This document shows positions 1 through 15,172 of a stretch of DNA of 64,000 nucleotides, piece after piece. Under the pieces are notes generated by a model. The model did not search any database, was not told the DNA's origin, and saw only the letters and a list, made by a program, of their open reading frames with translations. Position 1 is the stretch's first letter; every line of letters begins with the position of its first letter. A program made the position numbers and the translations under genes. Source of the DNA: Periplaneta americana (lineage: Eukaryota > Arthropoda > Insecta > Blattodea > Blattidae). The stretch is from NCBI RefSeq assembly GCF_040183065.1, contig NC_091120.1, forward strand, positions 14,277,208 through 14,341,207, given 5' to 3'.

Positions 1-560
1 AAGATAATTGAAAGAAATACTCGGAGACATGATCATAGCAACTGCTGTTAAAAATGAAACGGATACAAGCATTATGAACACGCTGAAGCCTCAATGACAA
101 TTCAACACTGAGATCACTATACAAAACGTCGCAATAGTCAAAGTAAGGCATCACCAGGGTCTGTGACCGTGTGGTGTGAAATGACAGCCACAGATATCAT
201 TGAGTCATAAATCCTATGTGATACCATGAACGCAGAACACTACCATGAGTGCTTGAAGATTACGTTTGGTCCATGGTATCTGGATGGGAAAACATCAACA
301 TTATCTTCATCCAGGACATTGGCTGGGGCAACACGGAATGAATTGCTTGCAAGAAATCCTGACCTGACACTCTGTGATTTTCTTTTTATTGGGCTGGGCA
401 AAAGATAATATGTACTCGCCTATTGGAAGAATTGGAAGCACGGTTTTGGAGCATTATCACCAATGTTCCACCCAACTTCCTCCAGAAGACTGTAGATTCC
501 ATTTCCAGTCACTTGAGAAAATTGGTTGATCCCACAGGTTTCTACATTGAATTTTGAGGT
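1..560 (+). pseudogene. Decayed mariner/IS630-type transposase relic
   Basis: Broken reading frames carry HHQGSVTVWCEMTA near 150-185, then DLTLCDFLF (usual form DLTPCDFFLWG) at about 361-388 and, in another frame, NFLQKTVDSISSHLRKLVDP near 477-536. This is the order of the C-terminal half of insect mariner-like transposases. Several stops and frameshifts; the element enters from before base 1. The next 300 bases to XPO7 exon a hold nothing recognisable. Confidence 0.6.
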
Positions 561-872
561 GTGCATCTGTATTCCCATTCAGTAATATACACATAAAATT
601 AATTTCAATAAATTAGCATTGTAAATGTAGATTTTATAAGCGTTTTTAATAGCTAGTTACTTTCCACTAACGCTATATAATTATCACCATTTATTTAATT
701 AGAGGGAATATTAATTACCATATTTTCTCGAATACATGTGCCTTCAAATAAGCCACACACCACACTTTTGAAAGACGGGAAATAAAACAAACAGAAATTA
801 TAAAAACGCTCAGTCACTTATCGTATTTATTTGGTAATGGCATTTATATATAAGATTTCTTTTCTTTTCCAG

Positions 873-964
873 GTCCAGAAAAATTCGAAGGTGTATAGAC
901 GGTTGTCTGAAGTATTGGGATTAAGTGACGAATCTATGGTTCTTAGCGTTTTTATTAGAAAAAT
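873..964 (+). CDS. XPO7: XPO7 exon a
   Basis: Acceptor tttcttttccag precedes the exon; it reads [17 protein letters not shown] and then [12 protein letters not shown]. It ends two bases into the next codon (AT) before donor gtaaga, and the completed codon ATA matches the Ile at this place in XPO7. Confidence 0.94.
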
Positions 965-3900
965 GTAAGAATAATTTGTTTACTTCCTAACATTTGAATT
1001 TTTTTTTGTAACGTTTTCCAGTAGAATTATCACTCATAATGCTAGAATTACATCATTTTAAATATGTGTGACAAATGGAAGTTTATTTTTCAGTTTTATA
1101 ATTAGTAGATGTACAGATACGGAAATAAACTTTGGAGGTCCCTTATTGTATAAGTTTCGCTTACAACACACTCTGCAAGTGCAGTAAACAAGAGCCCCTG
1201 TATATATGCTACTTGTGAACAGTCGTGTGAAATTGTTGCCTACATACAGGTGGACTCCCATCACGACTCTCTCCAAATTGTAATTTCGTATCTATACATC
1301 ACTAGGTTTGTGTAGGTTCACATAAATGTCTGTTCTTATGTTTGTCTTTTAAGTGACAGTTCAGCAAAATAAACTATAGGCCTATATCATCTATACTAAT
1401 AATAAATCTGTAGCCGAAATTTTTCTGGTAATTTTCGATTTTACAAAAATAATTGGTCCTAACATATATAATTAACCACCCTGAAACCGAAAATCGCTTT
1501 TTGAAATTTTTGTTTGTCTGTCTGTCTGTCTGGATGTTTGTTACCTTTTCACGCGATAATGGCTGAACCGATTTATATGAAAATTGAAATATAAATTAAG
1601 TTCGTTGTAACTTAGATTTTAGGCTATATGACATTCAAAATACGTTATTTAAAAGGGGGATTATAAGGGGGCTTGAATTAAATAAATCGAAATATCTCGC
1701 TTATTATTGATTTTTGTGAAATATGTTACATAACAAAAGTTTCTTTAAACATTATTTCCGATAAGTTTTATTTCTTGCGATGTAATGAAATGAAAATGAC
1801 TATGTCTATAAGGGGCCTTGGACAACAATCGAAAGCTATGAAAGATAGCCTACAGAGAATGTTTCTGTGTTTGTATGAAGTAATATCGAAAGCTAAATTA
1901 ACCGAGTTGTATAATTAATTATTATTTCACCATTGGAAAGTGTAGTTTCTCTAGATGGACATAATGCTATAATGTTATTACAGTAACTTCTGAGTGCTCT
2001 CTGGACCAAAATGACCGCATTTTAATTATTTAAATACAATTTAAATTAAGTAACATATTAAACGATTTATCCTTCTATCAAACACGAATGTTCCCTGGAT
2101 CAAACGTCCTATTTTAATTATGTAATTACTTTATATTTATTTCTAACGGGTGCAGCGGAGCGCATGAGTATGGCTAGTTCGCAATAAGATAAATTACTGC
2201 ATTGTTGTGAAATACGTAAAACATGATGAGACTGTGTCATCCTTGTAACACTGGTCTTTAAAGCTATTCATAAAATTGGAGGGCTGCAACTGACTTCAAC
2301 ATTGTACAAGATAAATTTCTTCTTCTTTCATTAGAAAGTAATTGTGTATTCCTGGTGTTATTTTGTTTCCGTCTTCTGAAGATGGAAACAGACAGTTAAA
2401 GTCGATATAGTCAATCTGTGCAAGCACAAAAATAACAGAAGAATGTAAAAGCAGTAGATGACAGTGACTACAACTGATGATAGTGATGGTGATGGTGATT
2501 GGTTAGTCTGAAAATCCACATGATTCAGTTTACTAGCACTAAATAATGTATATGAAAAGTGAGGAAAGAAAGATGGCGTCCTCTTCTCTCACCTGTTGGT
2601 GATTACAGCGAACTCTCGATTATGTGGGTTAATCACTAGGAAAATGCTCATGGTTAATTGAAAACACGGATAATACAATTTTTGCTTTTTATTGCAGAAC
2701 GAACCTTTTCATATCCTAATATTCTGTGTTCGGATATTTAACATGTTAAGAGTAAGAGAGTTAATGGCTTTATTACGAAGAACTCAGGATTAATTAACTG
2801 CAACATTTAACACATTCAAGTATCACTTTTTAACAGTAGCTTTGGAGTGTGTTGCTACTGCTACCAATGGGATTTTAATTATATTAATACTGTTGCATTT
2901 CGTAACATTCGTACTTATATTCATTATTGTACATAACCAGAGAGAACGTTAAGGATAAAACAAATTGTTATAACCAATTACAACAAATGTTCAACCACTC
3001 GATTTTGTCTGGTCGTCAGTTAAGTAATATACAGAGCGTTCGCCTACGGGTGGGGCCAGGAAAGTGGCCTGCCTGCGGTGTCGCTTGCGGGAATTGTCTA
3101 TCCGTAAGCTTCTGCTTTCTATACTATACTCTGTAGGGTTTTAATTTTAAAAGTTTAGCAGCAGTAAAGACTAATGTTTTTGAAACACTAACTTCCTGTG
3201 AAACACGTCTTAGAGATTTATTAGGAGAGCGTGTAAATGATGCACTGATTTCATCAATTTTTTCTCCTGTCAATACTCTTCGTTTTCGCTTAGGAATTGT
3301 ATCATTTATCGATCCTGTTGTCCTTTATTTGTTAACAAGACGTCTAACAGTTTCTCTACCCTGAATTGGAGCACCCGGATATTTCACTTCAAATTGTCTA
3401 CGCACCTCTCTACATGACTCTGTTTTCACATATGCATCATACATAAAAACTCTCTGTTCAAGCGTGAATTTTGCGTTTTGCATTGTTAACAAATTTTACA
3501 CAACGCTGAATATTTAAGCAACTGTGTAAAGAAACTGCACTGTACGTGTTAAATACTGCAGCATCTGGCTCACAACTGATAACTTGTCGACCTTGATTGT
3601 CGAGCGTGTCTCAACAACTGCGCGCACAAAGCGGCGTATCAGTACATGCCGCTTTCCTGGCCTCACCCGTAGGCGAACGCTCTGTACATATAAGCCTTGT
3701 AAATCTGTTACAATTTTTTTTACAATTGAAAGCATTGAAATGTGGATATAGAGAAGAATAGAGTGTATGAAAGGGACAGATGGAATAAGAAAATATGCTG
3801 TGTTAGAAGGAGTGGGTGAGGAAAAAATGCTGAAAGAGAGAAAAAAAATTGGCAGGTCACTTGCTAAGAAGAAACTGTCTACTGAAAGATGCATTGGAAG

Positions 3901-6900
3901 GAATGGTGAACAGGAGAAAAGCTCTATTCTTTGAAATGATTTTTTTCTGTAATTGTGAAGTCTCTATTTCATTTCTTCCCTCACCATCTCCAAAACGAGA
4001 ATGATGACCTGAAAATATTTTGACAGTGAGTAAAGAGAAAGCAGAGCAAAGCTGCGAACTTAGTATTTCAGAAAGCATGTAATTTGGTGTATGTTTTTTT
4101 TCTTACACTTAAGATATATTTATTGAATAGAATTTGTACCTAATAAAATTACGTTTTTCTCGTTACAATTTCAGAATAACAAACTTGAAATACTGGGGTC
4201 GTAGTGAACAAATTATTTCGAAGACCTTGCAGCTGTTGAATGATCTCTCAGTTGGATATAGTTGTGTTCGCAAACTTGTGAAACTAGAGGAAGTGCAGTT
4301 CATGCTCAACAATCACACGGTAACGAGTTTCTTCCATTTCTAACTAGTTGAAAGCAAGTTTTACTTTTATATTTTACTTAGAATATCATATGGAAGTATT
4401 TTTCACATCTCTTTAACACTTTGTAATTATAAAATGTAGTTCTCATATTTCAACAGTGAGTATCTGTGTTTCAGTTATGTGCATGTCTCTTTGTTTGTTT
4501 CCTTTTGTCTATCTGGAATGTATTTATTTTTATTTATTTATTTAATCTGGCAGAGCTAAGGCCAGTAGGCCTTCTCTTTTGCCCAGCCAGACTCTAATTC
4601 TAATATAAGTCTTGTGTTCATAATGACTTAAAGAATAGGCCAATTGATCTAATCCTTGTAACACTTACTCTTCAGCTTTAATGTTTGGAATATGTAGAAC
4701 TGATTAGTTTTTTATAAATGTATGAGGGGCAATTTATTTGTAGGCATATTGCATTGTTTATGCTAATGGGCCTGGAATCTATTAAAACTACAATTTTAAT
4801 AAAAATTCTTCAAACTCTTTTTGGAAATATAAGAACATTATCTATACTTCGTTAAAATGCATAAAAATTAAAGTAATTCCAAGAGGCTTATACTGTAAAA
4901 AAAAAATGACTGAGAGATTTGATTGTGTAATGGGTTGTGTGCTGTGCCATATTACACTAATTTGGCAAGGATATTTGGATTAATTTCTGAAATCATTTTA
5001 TGTTTTTTTTGAAAATTTTCCTCCTACATATTTTTGAATACACAAAAACATTAACTCATTGATTAAAGTTCACGTTAACACTTTGTTTGTTAAAAACATA
5101 AAATTACTTAGTCATACGTTAAAAAGTGTTAAAATTTAAAAAAAAAGGTATATACCTTCGACAGACGGCCCTTTTCGACGTTATGTCACATCTTCTTCAG
5201 TGTCTCCTGAACTACTGGCGATCTTGAATTCTGCGATGTGCATTTGTCGATGGTAGGGGTGGGGGTGTGTTGCTCTTATGGTGGGGGCTGGTTGTTATGA
5301 TGTATCATGACGTCGAATAATGTGTGGGTATTGAACTGTAATTGTGTGTTAAGTATATGTTGTGGGTATGTTATTGTATGTTTATATATTTCATATTGTT
5401 CTAGGATGTTTAACTGTGAACTTTTTGGTGTGATGTGTAAAATTTCCATACCTGTTTCTATATTATTGTAGTCATGATTATTGTTGATAATGTGGTCTGC
5501 ATATAAAAACTATAACCAAACCCTACATCACATCAAATTATGCAGACCACATTATCAACAATAATCATGACTACAATAATATAGAAACAGATATAGAAAT
5601 TTTACATATCACACCAAAAAGTTCACAGTTAAACATCCTAGAACAATACGAAATATATAAACATACAACAACATACCCACAACACAATTACAGTTCAATA
5701 CCCACACATTATTCGACGTCATGATACGTCGTAACCCACAAACAACCAGCCCCCACCACACACCCACCCCTACCATCGACAAATGCACATCGCAGAATTC
5801 AAGATCACCAGTAGTTTAAGAGACACATGAAGACGTAACATCACGTCGAAACGGGCCGTATGTCGAATGTATATACCTTTTTTAAAAATTCTAATGGCTG
5901 GTTTTTCCAAGTATTGTTAGAAAATTTAACGACTGTTAAACTCTAAACAGTTTGTTAATTAATAAAATTGTATGTTTTCAACACCAGTTTGGTTTAACAG
6001 ATTGTTAGCGGTTTGTTAATTTTAAATGTAGGATTTCCGCCAGTTACCTCGTTTAACAGTTAGTTAAATATGACCGATGTCTCCACAGCTGTTCGAACAG
6101 AAGTTGCGAAATTAATATTTTGTGTCTCTCTGTAGGGAATGTTTAGCATATGACTGGTAATGTAACATTTAAAAAATACTTTGGGCTGTTTAAATACATC
6201 AGTGTTATTTCATTTCTTTCGTATTTCGTATCCATAATAGCAATGAGGAAATATAACCTTACTTTGTAATTATTATTCAGCACATCACCTACAACTTTCA
6301 TTTGTCAACTGTTTGTTTATGGAGCGTGGCCTACTATAACAGGTTGTCATTTTATGCAATTTTCATGACTCACTCTATAATATGGAATTTAAAGATTAAT
6401 TTTAGCCAATCAAAAATTGTCTTACATGTGTAGAATCATTACCAACTGCTGTTGAGTAGTTGAAATAGTGCTAACAGACGTTATAGTTAAGTGTTGGTTA
6501 TCTTAAACAAAATTATGTTGAACAAATGGAAAATACATTAACAAAGCGTTAAAAATAAACAGACTGTTAATTTAACATTTGTTAAGCAAAATTAAACATT
6601 ACTTGGACAAACTGGCCATAACACTTTTTAATGTATGACTAAGTAATTTTATGTTTTTAAACATTAATTGTTTCATGGTAAGAGAGGAATGTGCACCTGA
6701 GAGGTAGTGAGAACGGTGTTGACTTCTTTACAGAGAGATTTCCCACGCAAAATGTTGATTGCACTACTCTACACACAATAGTTTTGGAGACAGTGTAGGA
6801 AAAGAAAACATGTAACAGCAGTTAATTCGTGTGTCGTTAAATTATTACTGCTGTACTCCTAAGTAATTATCCAAATCTTGCTTAAGTCTCGTAATTTAAG

Positions 6901-9900
6901 GAGGGACTATAGAGAATATGAAATTTTCTCCATTTTTTTAAGGCAGACCTTCCATTTTTGGTACACATATGTATCATATCAGTGTAACAGAACTGCTGAA
7001 GTTTCATTTCCATTATGCCCTTATTTTTTTGAGTTATTCAATTTTTAAGAAAATATAAATGCAAATTTTTAAAATTCTACTCCTTGTACAAATTTCATTC
7101 AATTTGTCTAAAAAAAATTTATATGACACCACTTCTATATTAAGAAGAGAAATATGCATCTATTTTTAAAGGTAATATCGCATTAAAGAGAAAAAATATA
7201 TTTTGTAACATAACCGTTACATTTCTTTAACTTATTTTGTTAATGTCACACACATATATTTTTTTTTCTGTTAAAATCTAGACACTCAGAAAGAAAATCA
7301 AAACATAACTTCGTTTAGCATGGCATAATGACTGTACAGAAAATAATTTAGCTTCATAGCTGTAAAATTATAGAATCTTTAGTAATTTTAATGAAGAGAA
7401 ATGCATAAATTTATACATCAGAGAAAAACGACTTTGAAGAAGTTTGGCATCCAAAAAATGATTACAAACTGTTATAAAAACCTTATATGAAGTTTCCAGC
7501 CATATATGTGGGCCCTTCCTTATAGGCCTAATTTTACAATGTTATTCTGTATCCTGTTGCCTAAGATTTCTAGTTGGAGTGTTTTCATGGTCAGTACGAT
7601 AATTTGAATTTAGACCTACTACTTCAGGGTTGCTGGAATTATTTAGGCCTACATCACTATTTACATAATTAATTTTTCACCTTTTATTAGCTATTTCTAT
7701 GCTATGTTTTCTTACCACTTTCGCCCTAGACATGTTGACACAGAATTTACACTAGATATATGGTATATTATAAAAAGACTACCTGACATTAAATTAATCT
7801 ATGTAGGCTACACAGGAACTTTATTTACATACTAAGAAAGCTAAATGCATGATAATTCACAACTGAAACATGAATTATACTGTTCGTTCGCACAAGAAAT
7901 ATGCATTTCACATTGAATCAAAACAACAACATAGGAGGTGATTTCTAAAACTCATATGTAACAGGTATAACATTTTGAAACACACAAAAAATCACATCGT
8001 GTACCTTTAATTATGACGTCATTATTAAGGGTTTTAATCGACTTTGGCTGTTGAAACTTTTCAAACACATAGAGTATATTATTGAGAACCATTTTCAGAA
8101 TAAATTGAAAAATAGATTTTATCCATGACCATAACGAAAAACATGCCTTTACTAAAGACTTTTGCGTTTGTAAAGTAGGCTTTTATTCAACATTACTTTA
8201 CTGGATAAAGATTTTACCTCACAGTTTGAACTTTATCTCACAGTTCATTAGTATTTTCCTAGTACCCGGGTACACACGTATACTTTTCCATTCAACTATT
8301 ACTCAAGAAGTTAATATATTAGTTACTAGATGTCACCTCTACTTCTTTATTACCATTTCTTAAATATACATACACTCAATCTCCTTCTCTTTTCTCTATC
8401 TACTACGTCGTAATTTGTGCATTGCATCCATATCTAATATGTATTTTTTTTTTAATTTTGTAATGATTTACCTTTTGGGATGCGAGGAGACTTGAACCTG
8501 CGAAGTTGGGATTATAGGATTTTAAAACAACACGTGTTAGTCAACTGAGCTAAACAGACACAATGATAAATTACGTTTTAATATTCCTCTTAAGTTTACA
8601 GAAGTAAAATGTGAAATTATTTTAACCACATTAGTCCCGTGAAATAATCCCTGAAACTTCAAAAAGACGAAAATACACGTCTAAAATGAAAAAAATATAT
8701 ATATATTAAAATCATATAATTAATTATAATTTGATATTTATCCAACGCCTTAGATACCATTCTTCACTATTCATGGCCTCCTACATCATGACCTACCTAA
8801 TACACATATATATTCTAAAATCCATGTCATGATATGTGATTATATGAGGACTTATTTTCAACAAATTTTCTTTTATAAAACAGAATTTTTCGTTATGGTC
8901 ATGGATAAAATTACGTATGGTACTTGTGAGCGTGATCTTTATTGCGCTCGTGTAATTTAAGCATTCGGCAGACACCTCGTGCTTAAATCTTTCCACTCGC
9001 GCAATAAAGATGCACTTACCTCACAAGTACCATAAAAAACTATTTTTGTACAAAAATGGTTGATGCTTAATTTTATATTATTTTTCCATTACTTTAAGGG
9101 CATTTTAATGATCATTTTAAACTGATTTTTAGGCCATCAACATCTGCCTCTTACTGATCATTAGACTTCGTGGAATTGCCACGAGAATCGTAAGGTTTAC
9201 TACGCACGCGGTATAGACTGTATGAGAAGGGGACGTTCAAAGGATGGAGTATGCCTCTAATGTAAACACTGAGCAGTATACTGCGGTTACAATAAAACCT
9301 GTATCCTGCATTCAAGAAATATAATGAATGATCATTGAAGTAGGAAATGTCTAAACATGTAAATACACAATTATTTTGTAGTGAGATATATTAACTCTTA
9401 AAATGTATTGTAATATAGGCCTACTCACATCATCCTTGAATATGTGCATTGCAGTGAACAGTTACGTACATTTTGAGCGACTGCAAAGTGAACCTCCTCC
9501 GATGGTCACTCAAACAGTTTTTATATTGGAAAAATGTACGTTCAACATCACACGATGTAATAGGTGCATATTTGAAGAACGGAAAGTCACTACTTTTTAG
9601 TACACCAACTTCAGACGTCTTGTCGTGACCTGATAGTACATCATTTATAATACGAAGTTGTGAATAGGCAGAATTTTCAGCAATAATGTTTCTCAACTTA
9701 GATTTAACTTTTTCTGAAATTAGTGAATTGTTATTTTGGATAACGGTTTGTGATACTTCATACACTATATTAAGATCTTATGAGAGTAGCTTAGACGATT
9801 CTAACAGGGTGATGATTTTGGACACGACTGGCTGCGGGGGTAAGGGTATTCCAGAGGCAATTGTTTGGAACAGCAACACTCTCATTGTAGTATGTTTGAT

Positions 9901-12900
9901 TGAATTCTTGTCTGCACTGAACAAATGTTAAGCTTTGACTATTCCAACCACAGTAATGCAAAAACAAGTTCTTACATAGGTATACATTAGCTGTAGCTGC
10001 TCCATCTATTTCGACCGGTCACAACTCTTAACATGAACTGCTTATACTACGAGACCGGGCGGTCGCTCACCTCCTCTATACTACCGTACATCGGCAACCT
10101 GATTGCATGCTGCTTGTGGCAATTCAACGAAGTCTACTGATCATACTTCATTACTATGTGGCAGCAAAGTCTCAACACATAATGACAGCAATCACTTCTG
10201 ATTGAGTATTTTCAAACACCTAACACAAGCATGGAACTTTATAATAGCCCAAGTGGTAGTGATTATTTCAATTGATGCATGTGTGTTGTTGCTTGACGCA
10301 GAGTGAACACTTCCCATTCCTGGGTAACAGTGTAGCTGTGAGTGAGATGAGGTGTCGCTCCATGTTCTACACTTCACTAGGTCGACTGCTAATGGTAGAC
10401 CTAGGAGAAGACGAAGATAGATTTGATAGCTTCATGTTGCCCCTGACAGGTATAGTGTTACCATATAATCAGATTTTATATGTGTATATGCTATTGAAAT
10501 AATTATTTTTATATCTGTTAAAAGTTATGGTAATGCAATTTAGTGTGTGTTTTGCAGCTGCATTTGAGTCCATTGGTACGATGCTGGCATCTGCTGAGAC
10601 TCCTGTATTTGCTGCTGAAGAGGCAAAGAAAGCTCTTATAGGATTGGCACGAGATCTTAGGGGGCTTGCTTTTGCCTTCAATACAAAGACTTCATATATG
10701 ATGCTCTTTGATTGGATGTATCCTTCACTTCAGTATCCATTTTATCAGAAGAGTTTCTTTTTATGCTATGAAACTACAGTAGAACTTGGTTATAACGACA
10801 TCCAAGGGACCTTGAAAATTATGTTGTTATAAATAAGTGTCGTAGTAACCGAGATTCATATTATCAGTCTAGTGAGGTGGAAAATGAAAAATAATAAACA
10901 TAATTAGGCTTATTTTAGATCGAGTATTGACTTTTAAGCATATCATGAACACAATAAAATACATGTACAATTATAAATACAGTATTCTGTATTAAAACAG
11001 TTTGTTCATTATCACCAAACTTATTTACTGAGGAGTGAAATAATCAGTCATTTTACTCTGTTGTCTCCTACTTGCCCAATATACACTTTCTAAATTAAAT
11101 TCTATGTTCATTATTTCAGTTGCAATTTCACTGCTCCCTCCTCTAGCTTCATAGAAATGTTCACAATTCTAATGGCTTCTATAGTATCACTCACTTCTTT
11201 TAGTGGCCATACTGCGTTAAAATGCGTGCACTTAGTGAAAACTTCCTGTCGAAACTGACCGCATGCAGGTACCATTAATACCGTATGAATTCAGGCAGGT
11301 TACAATGGGATGGGGAATCTGCCTGCATTCCAGAGGTCTACAATAGAAGGGAACAGTAAAGGATTTGCCAGATTTCAGCAAAATACTTTGGTTCTTAGAA
11401 AATTGTATTCCAAACTGAGGTTGAAAATGACATTATATCCGAGGTAGACGCATATACGTTTGTCGTATTAAGCAAGGTAGAAAAGCATATGTCTTACGGG
11501 GAATTAGTTGGGACCACAGAATATTTGACGTTATAGGTGAAGTATTGCACAAAACGAGGTCGCTATAACCAAGTTCTACTGTATTAAGAAACTGTTATTA
11601 ATTTCAGGGGGTTATTCTTTGAGATATTTCAAAAATAAAAGTTTAATACAATGTTTCTCTGCGGTAGCTGAATGGTCAGACCTTCAGACTGTCATGCAGG
11701 CGGCCCGGGTTCGATTCCCAGTCAGGTCTGGGATTTTTTCATTGAAAAATCCATAGTGACACGTGGCGGACAAGGTCGCAGTTGGAGTTTTTCCTGGGAT
11801 TCTCCCCAAATTAGGCATTTACATCATTCCGTCACCATTTCTCCATTTCGTTTTCATTCTGTCGCATTCCTCTAATGCCGGCTGGCAACACATGGAGGGT
11901 ACAGGTTTAGGGACGAGTGGGGTTGCCTGCTCGAAACCCAGGCACACAGAACCTTAGTGTGGTCAGCTGTTGTAGGTTTGAGAATGCGTCACCAGAGGGT
12001 CAGCACAATAGATCTTAATAGGTCCATTACATTTTTTACGTCCTTTTCGAGATAAAAATTGTTTCATATGAAACATTTCATAACGTGTTTTGGGAAAGGT
12101 TACATTCCCTGTAGATCAAAGAGGACGAAAAATTGGAGCTATTTTCAGAATAACCCCACTTTATGGTAAGTAAAATGTAGTCACCCAGTCAGTCGAAAAT
12201 AGTACTCAGCCTCCAGTTCGACAAAGCTACACAGAGAGTTACATTTTTGAGAGATAATGACATTGTGCACGAATTAGTATTGATGACATACCGTAGTTAA
12301 AGAATGAATGAAGATTGTTACCAAGTTGTATTCTTTCAACATGCAACCAGGATTAATTTTAGTAACCAATGCAAGTCCTCTTGCAGGTAGTTGATATTGT
12401 GTAGTTTAATAACTGGAAAAATAAGAGAGGAGAAAAAAATCCAGAGTGAGCAAAAACGGACGAATGTGACATTCCTTAACTGTTATATAGCTATCCCAAT
12501 TATACACCAATTTTGCTACATGCAGTTGATCTGTGGTACCACGACCCTCAGGTTACAACGCCAGTCTTGAAACTGTTTGCAGAACTAGTACAGAATCGAT
12601 CACAAAGGCTACAGTTTGATGTATCCTCTCCGAATGGAATATTATTATTTCGAGAAGCCAGTAAAGTCATATGCAGCTATGGTAAGTTAATATTTATCTG
12701 TGTTAAAAAAAATCATCTTGATTATTTTTTCTGTTGTAAAAAAATGCAATTTTTTATTGAAGCCAGGAAATTACTATTGGTCTTACAGAGGTAAGATGTG
12801 GACTCCATACTATTTCAAGTTACAGATAGCAGAAGTTAAAGAAGGTGGTCCTTACTGATCACTTTTACTATGTTTCTAAAATACGTAGATATGGGGTCAA

Positions 12901-15137
12901 TCTATCTAACATTACACTGTGTGAGAAATATTGAAGGAAAAGAGAGGTAATGGCTTTACTGCCAAGGACTCAGCATTAGTTAACAACATTACACTGAAAC
13001 ACCATTCATAGTTTTCTGCCCAAGGCCAAGTATTTCACTGCAAGCTCAACATTCTTCAATCTTTCCTCTTTTCTGCTTCCTTTTAGTCTACACATATGAT
13101 CCATATATATTAATGTTGTCTATCATCTGATATCTTCTTCTGCTGCAAATTTTTCTCCCAGTCACCATTCTTTGCAGTGCATCCTTCAGGAGGCAGTTTT
13201 CTTATTAGCCAGTGACCCAGCCAGTTTCTTTTTCTCTTCCTGATCAGTTTCATCATTATTCATTCTTCATCCACTCTTTCCAGCACAGCTTTATGTGTTA
13301 TTCTGTCTATCCATTTCACACACTCCATTCTTCTCCATATCCACATTTCAAATGCTTCCAGTCGTTTCTTGTCACTTTGTCATAAAGTCCATGTTTCTGC
13401 CCCATACAATGCCACACTCCACATTAAGCACTTCACTAGTCTCTTAGTTCTTTTCCAGAGGTCCGCAGAAGATGCTCCTTTTCTATTAAAAGCTTCCTTG
13501 GCCATTGCTATCCTCTTTTGACTTCCTGGCAGCAGCCCATGTTCCAAATTACAGTACATGCAAGTATTTTAAGCTGTTCACTTGTTCTACTATCTCATAT
13601 TTAGAATTCTTACGTTTACCTTTTTTATTTTTCTTCTGATGACCATTGTCTTCGTCTTGTTTCCATTTATCTTCATCTCATATTGCTGACAGCTGTCATT
13701 TAGCTCTAGTAGCATCTTCTATCACTCCCCCCCCCCCCCCCAAATGTTCTGAAAACGAAAACCCATTAGACATTTAATTGTATTTAGAGTAAAATTATTT
13801 GTAATAATCTGAAACTTTGAGCAAATTAGATGAAGTTTTGAAGGAAGAAGATTCCTGAAGTATAGAATTCAGATTATTATTTATTACTAGCCGTACCCGT
13901 GCGCTCCGCTGCACCCGTTAGAAATAAATATAAAGTAATTACATAATTAAAATAGGACATTTGATCCAGGGAACATTCATGTTTGATAGAAGGATAAATC
14001 GTTTAATATGTTACTTAATTTAAATTGTATTTAAAATATTAAAATGCGATCATTTTGATCCAGAGACCACTCATTTGGTGCAATGACAATTCCTTTAACA
14101 TGTTTCTTAATTGTTATTATCAATTATTTTTGGAAAAGCGAAAATTAACAGAAAAATTATGGCTACAGATTTATTATTATGTTTATATTATATTATATTA
14201 TGAAAAAGTGTGTTGATAACGGATGTACTCGAATTAGAAAGTTTTTAATTTGTTGTGGGAGCTCTTGAATCTCAGGAGGAACAACTTTTACAACAGCGCA
14301 ACATAATCTGCTTGGCTCATTACCCAATTTTTTTGCATTGCATTTATTGCATATGTATTTTAACACGATTCAATTGAGCATAGTTAAAATTTGAATTATA
14401 AAATAATGGATTGCTAAGCTAACGTACTATTACTGCATAATAAATCAATACACTCTCGTTGTTCGTTAATTCTCTGAGATAAAAATGAATATGTTCATAA
14501 ACATTATTATAAGAAATACAGGAAATGAATATACAGAATGACCTATCAAGTTTTCTGTGCATAAGAAGCTATTTTAATATTACCTGTCCTCAATTCACTC
14601 ACAAGTTACTGTAATAACATTATAGCATTATGTCCATCCAGAGAAACTACACTTTCCAATGATGAAATAATAATTAATTATACAAATCGGTTAATTTAGC
14701 TTCCGATATTACTTCATAAAACACAGAAACATTGTCTGTAGGCTATGTTTCATAGCTTTCGATTGTTGTGTCCAAGGCCCCTTATAGACGAAGTCATTTG
14801 TTTTTTATTTCAATACACCGCCTTAGATGGCAGTTATTTTAATTTTAAACTCATTTATCTTATTAAATATCAGTCCTATCAAAATTTTTCAGAGAATAAA
14901 ACTTATCAGAAATCATTTTTAAAGAAACTTTTGTTATGTAACATATTTCACAAAAATCAATAATAAGCCAGATATTTCGATTTATTTAATTCAGGCCCCC
15001 TTATAACCCCCCCCCCCTTTAAATAACGTCTTTTGAATGCCATATAGCCTATAATCTAAGTTACAACGAACTTAATTTATATTCCAATTTTCATCGAAAT
15101 CGGTTCAGCCATTATCACGTGAAAAGGTAACAAACAT

Positions 15138-15172
<35 letters not shown>

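Larger units (their letters stand above)
5057..6658. mobile_element. Inverted PLE (Penelope-like) dimer, with a Harbinger MITE inside
   Basis: Two copies of a PLE 3' region face each other around about 5507, giving a long palindrome (left arm 5057-5507 minus, right arm 5508-5894 plus 6619-6658). Both arms encode remnants of the PLE C-terminus found intact at 36229-36711. Flanking AAACATTAACT (5046-5056) and AAACATTAATT (6659-6669) look like one TSD with one mismatch, so the dimer was inserted as a unit. Each arm carries a hammerhead-like motif. The right arm is split by the element at 5895-6618. Confidence 0.75.

Noticed and set aside
10718..10832. Extension of XPO7 exon d reading [15 protein letters not shown]
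   Set aside because: It reads into the intron and the Tigger-like element; splicing at 10717 to 12491 restores the conserved FDWIYP.
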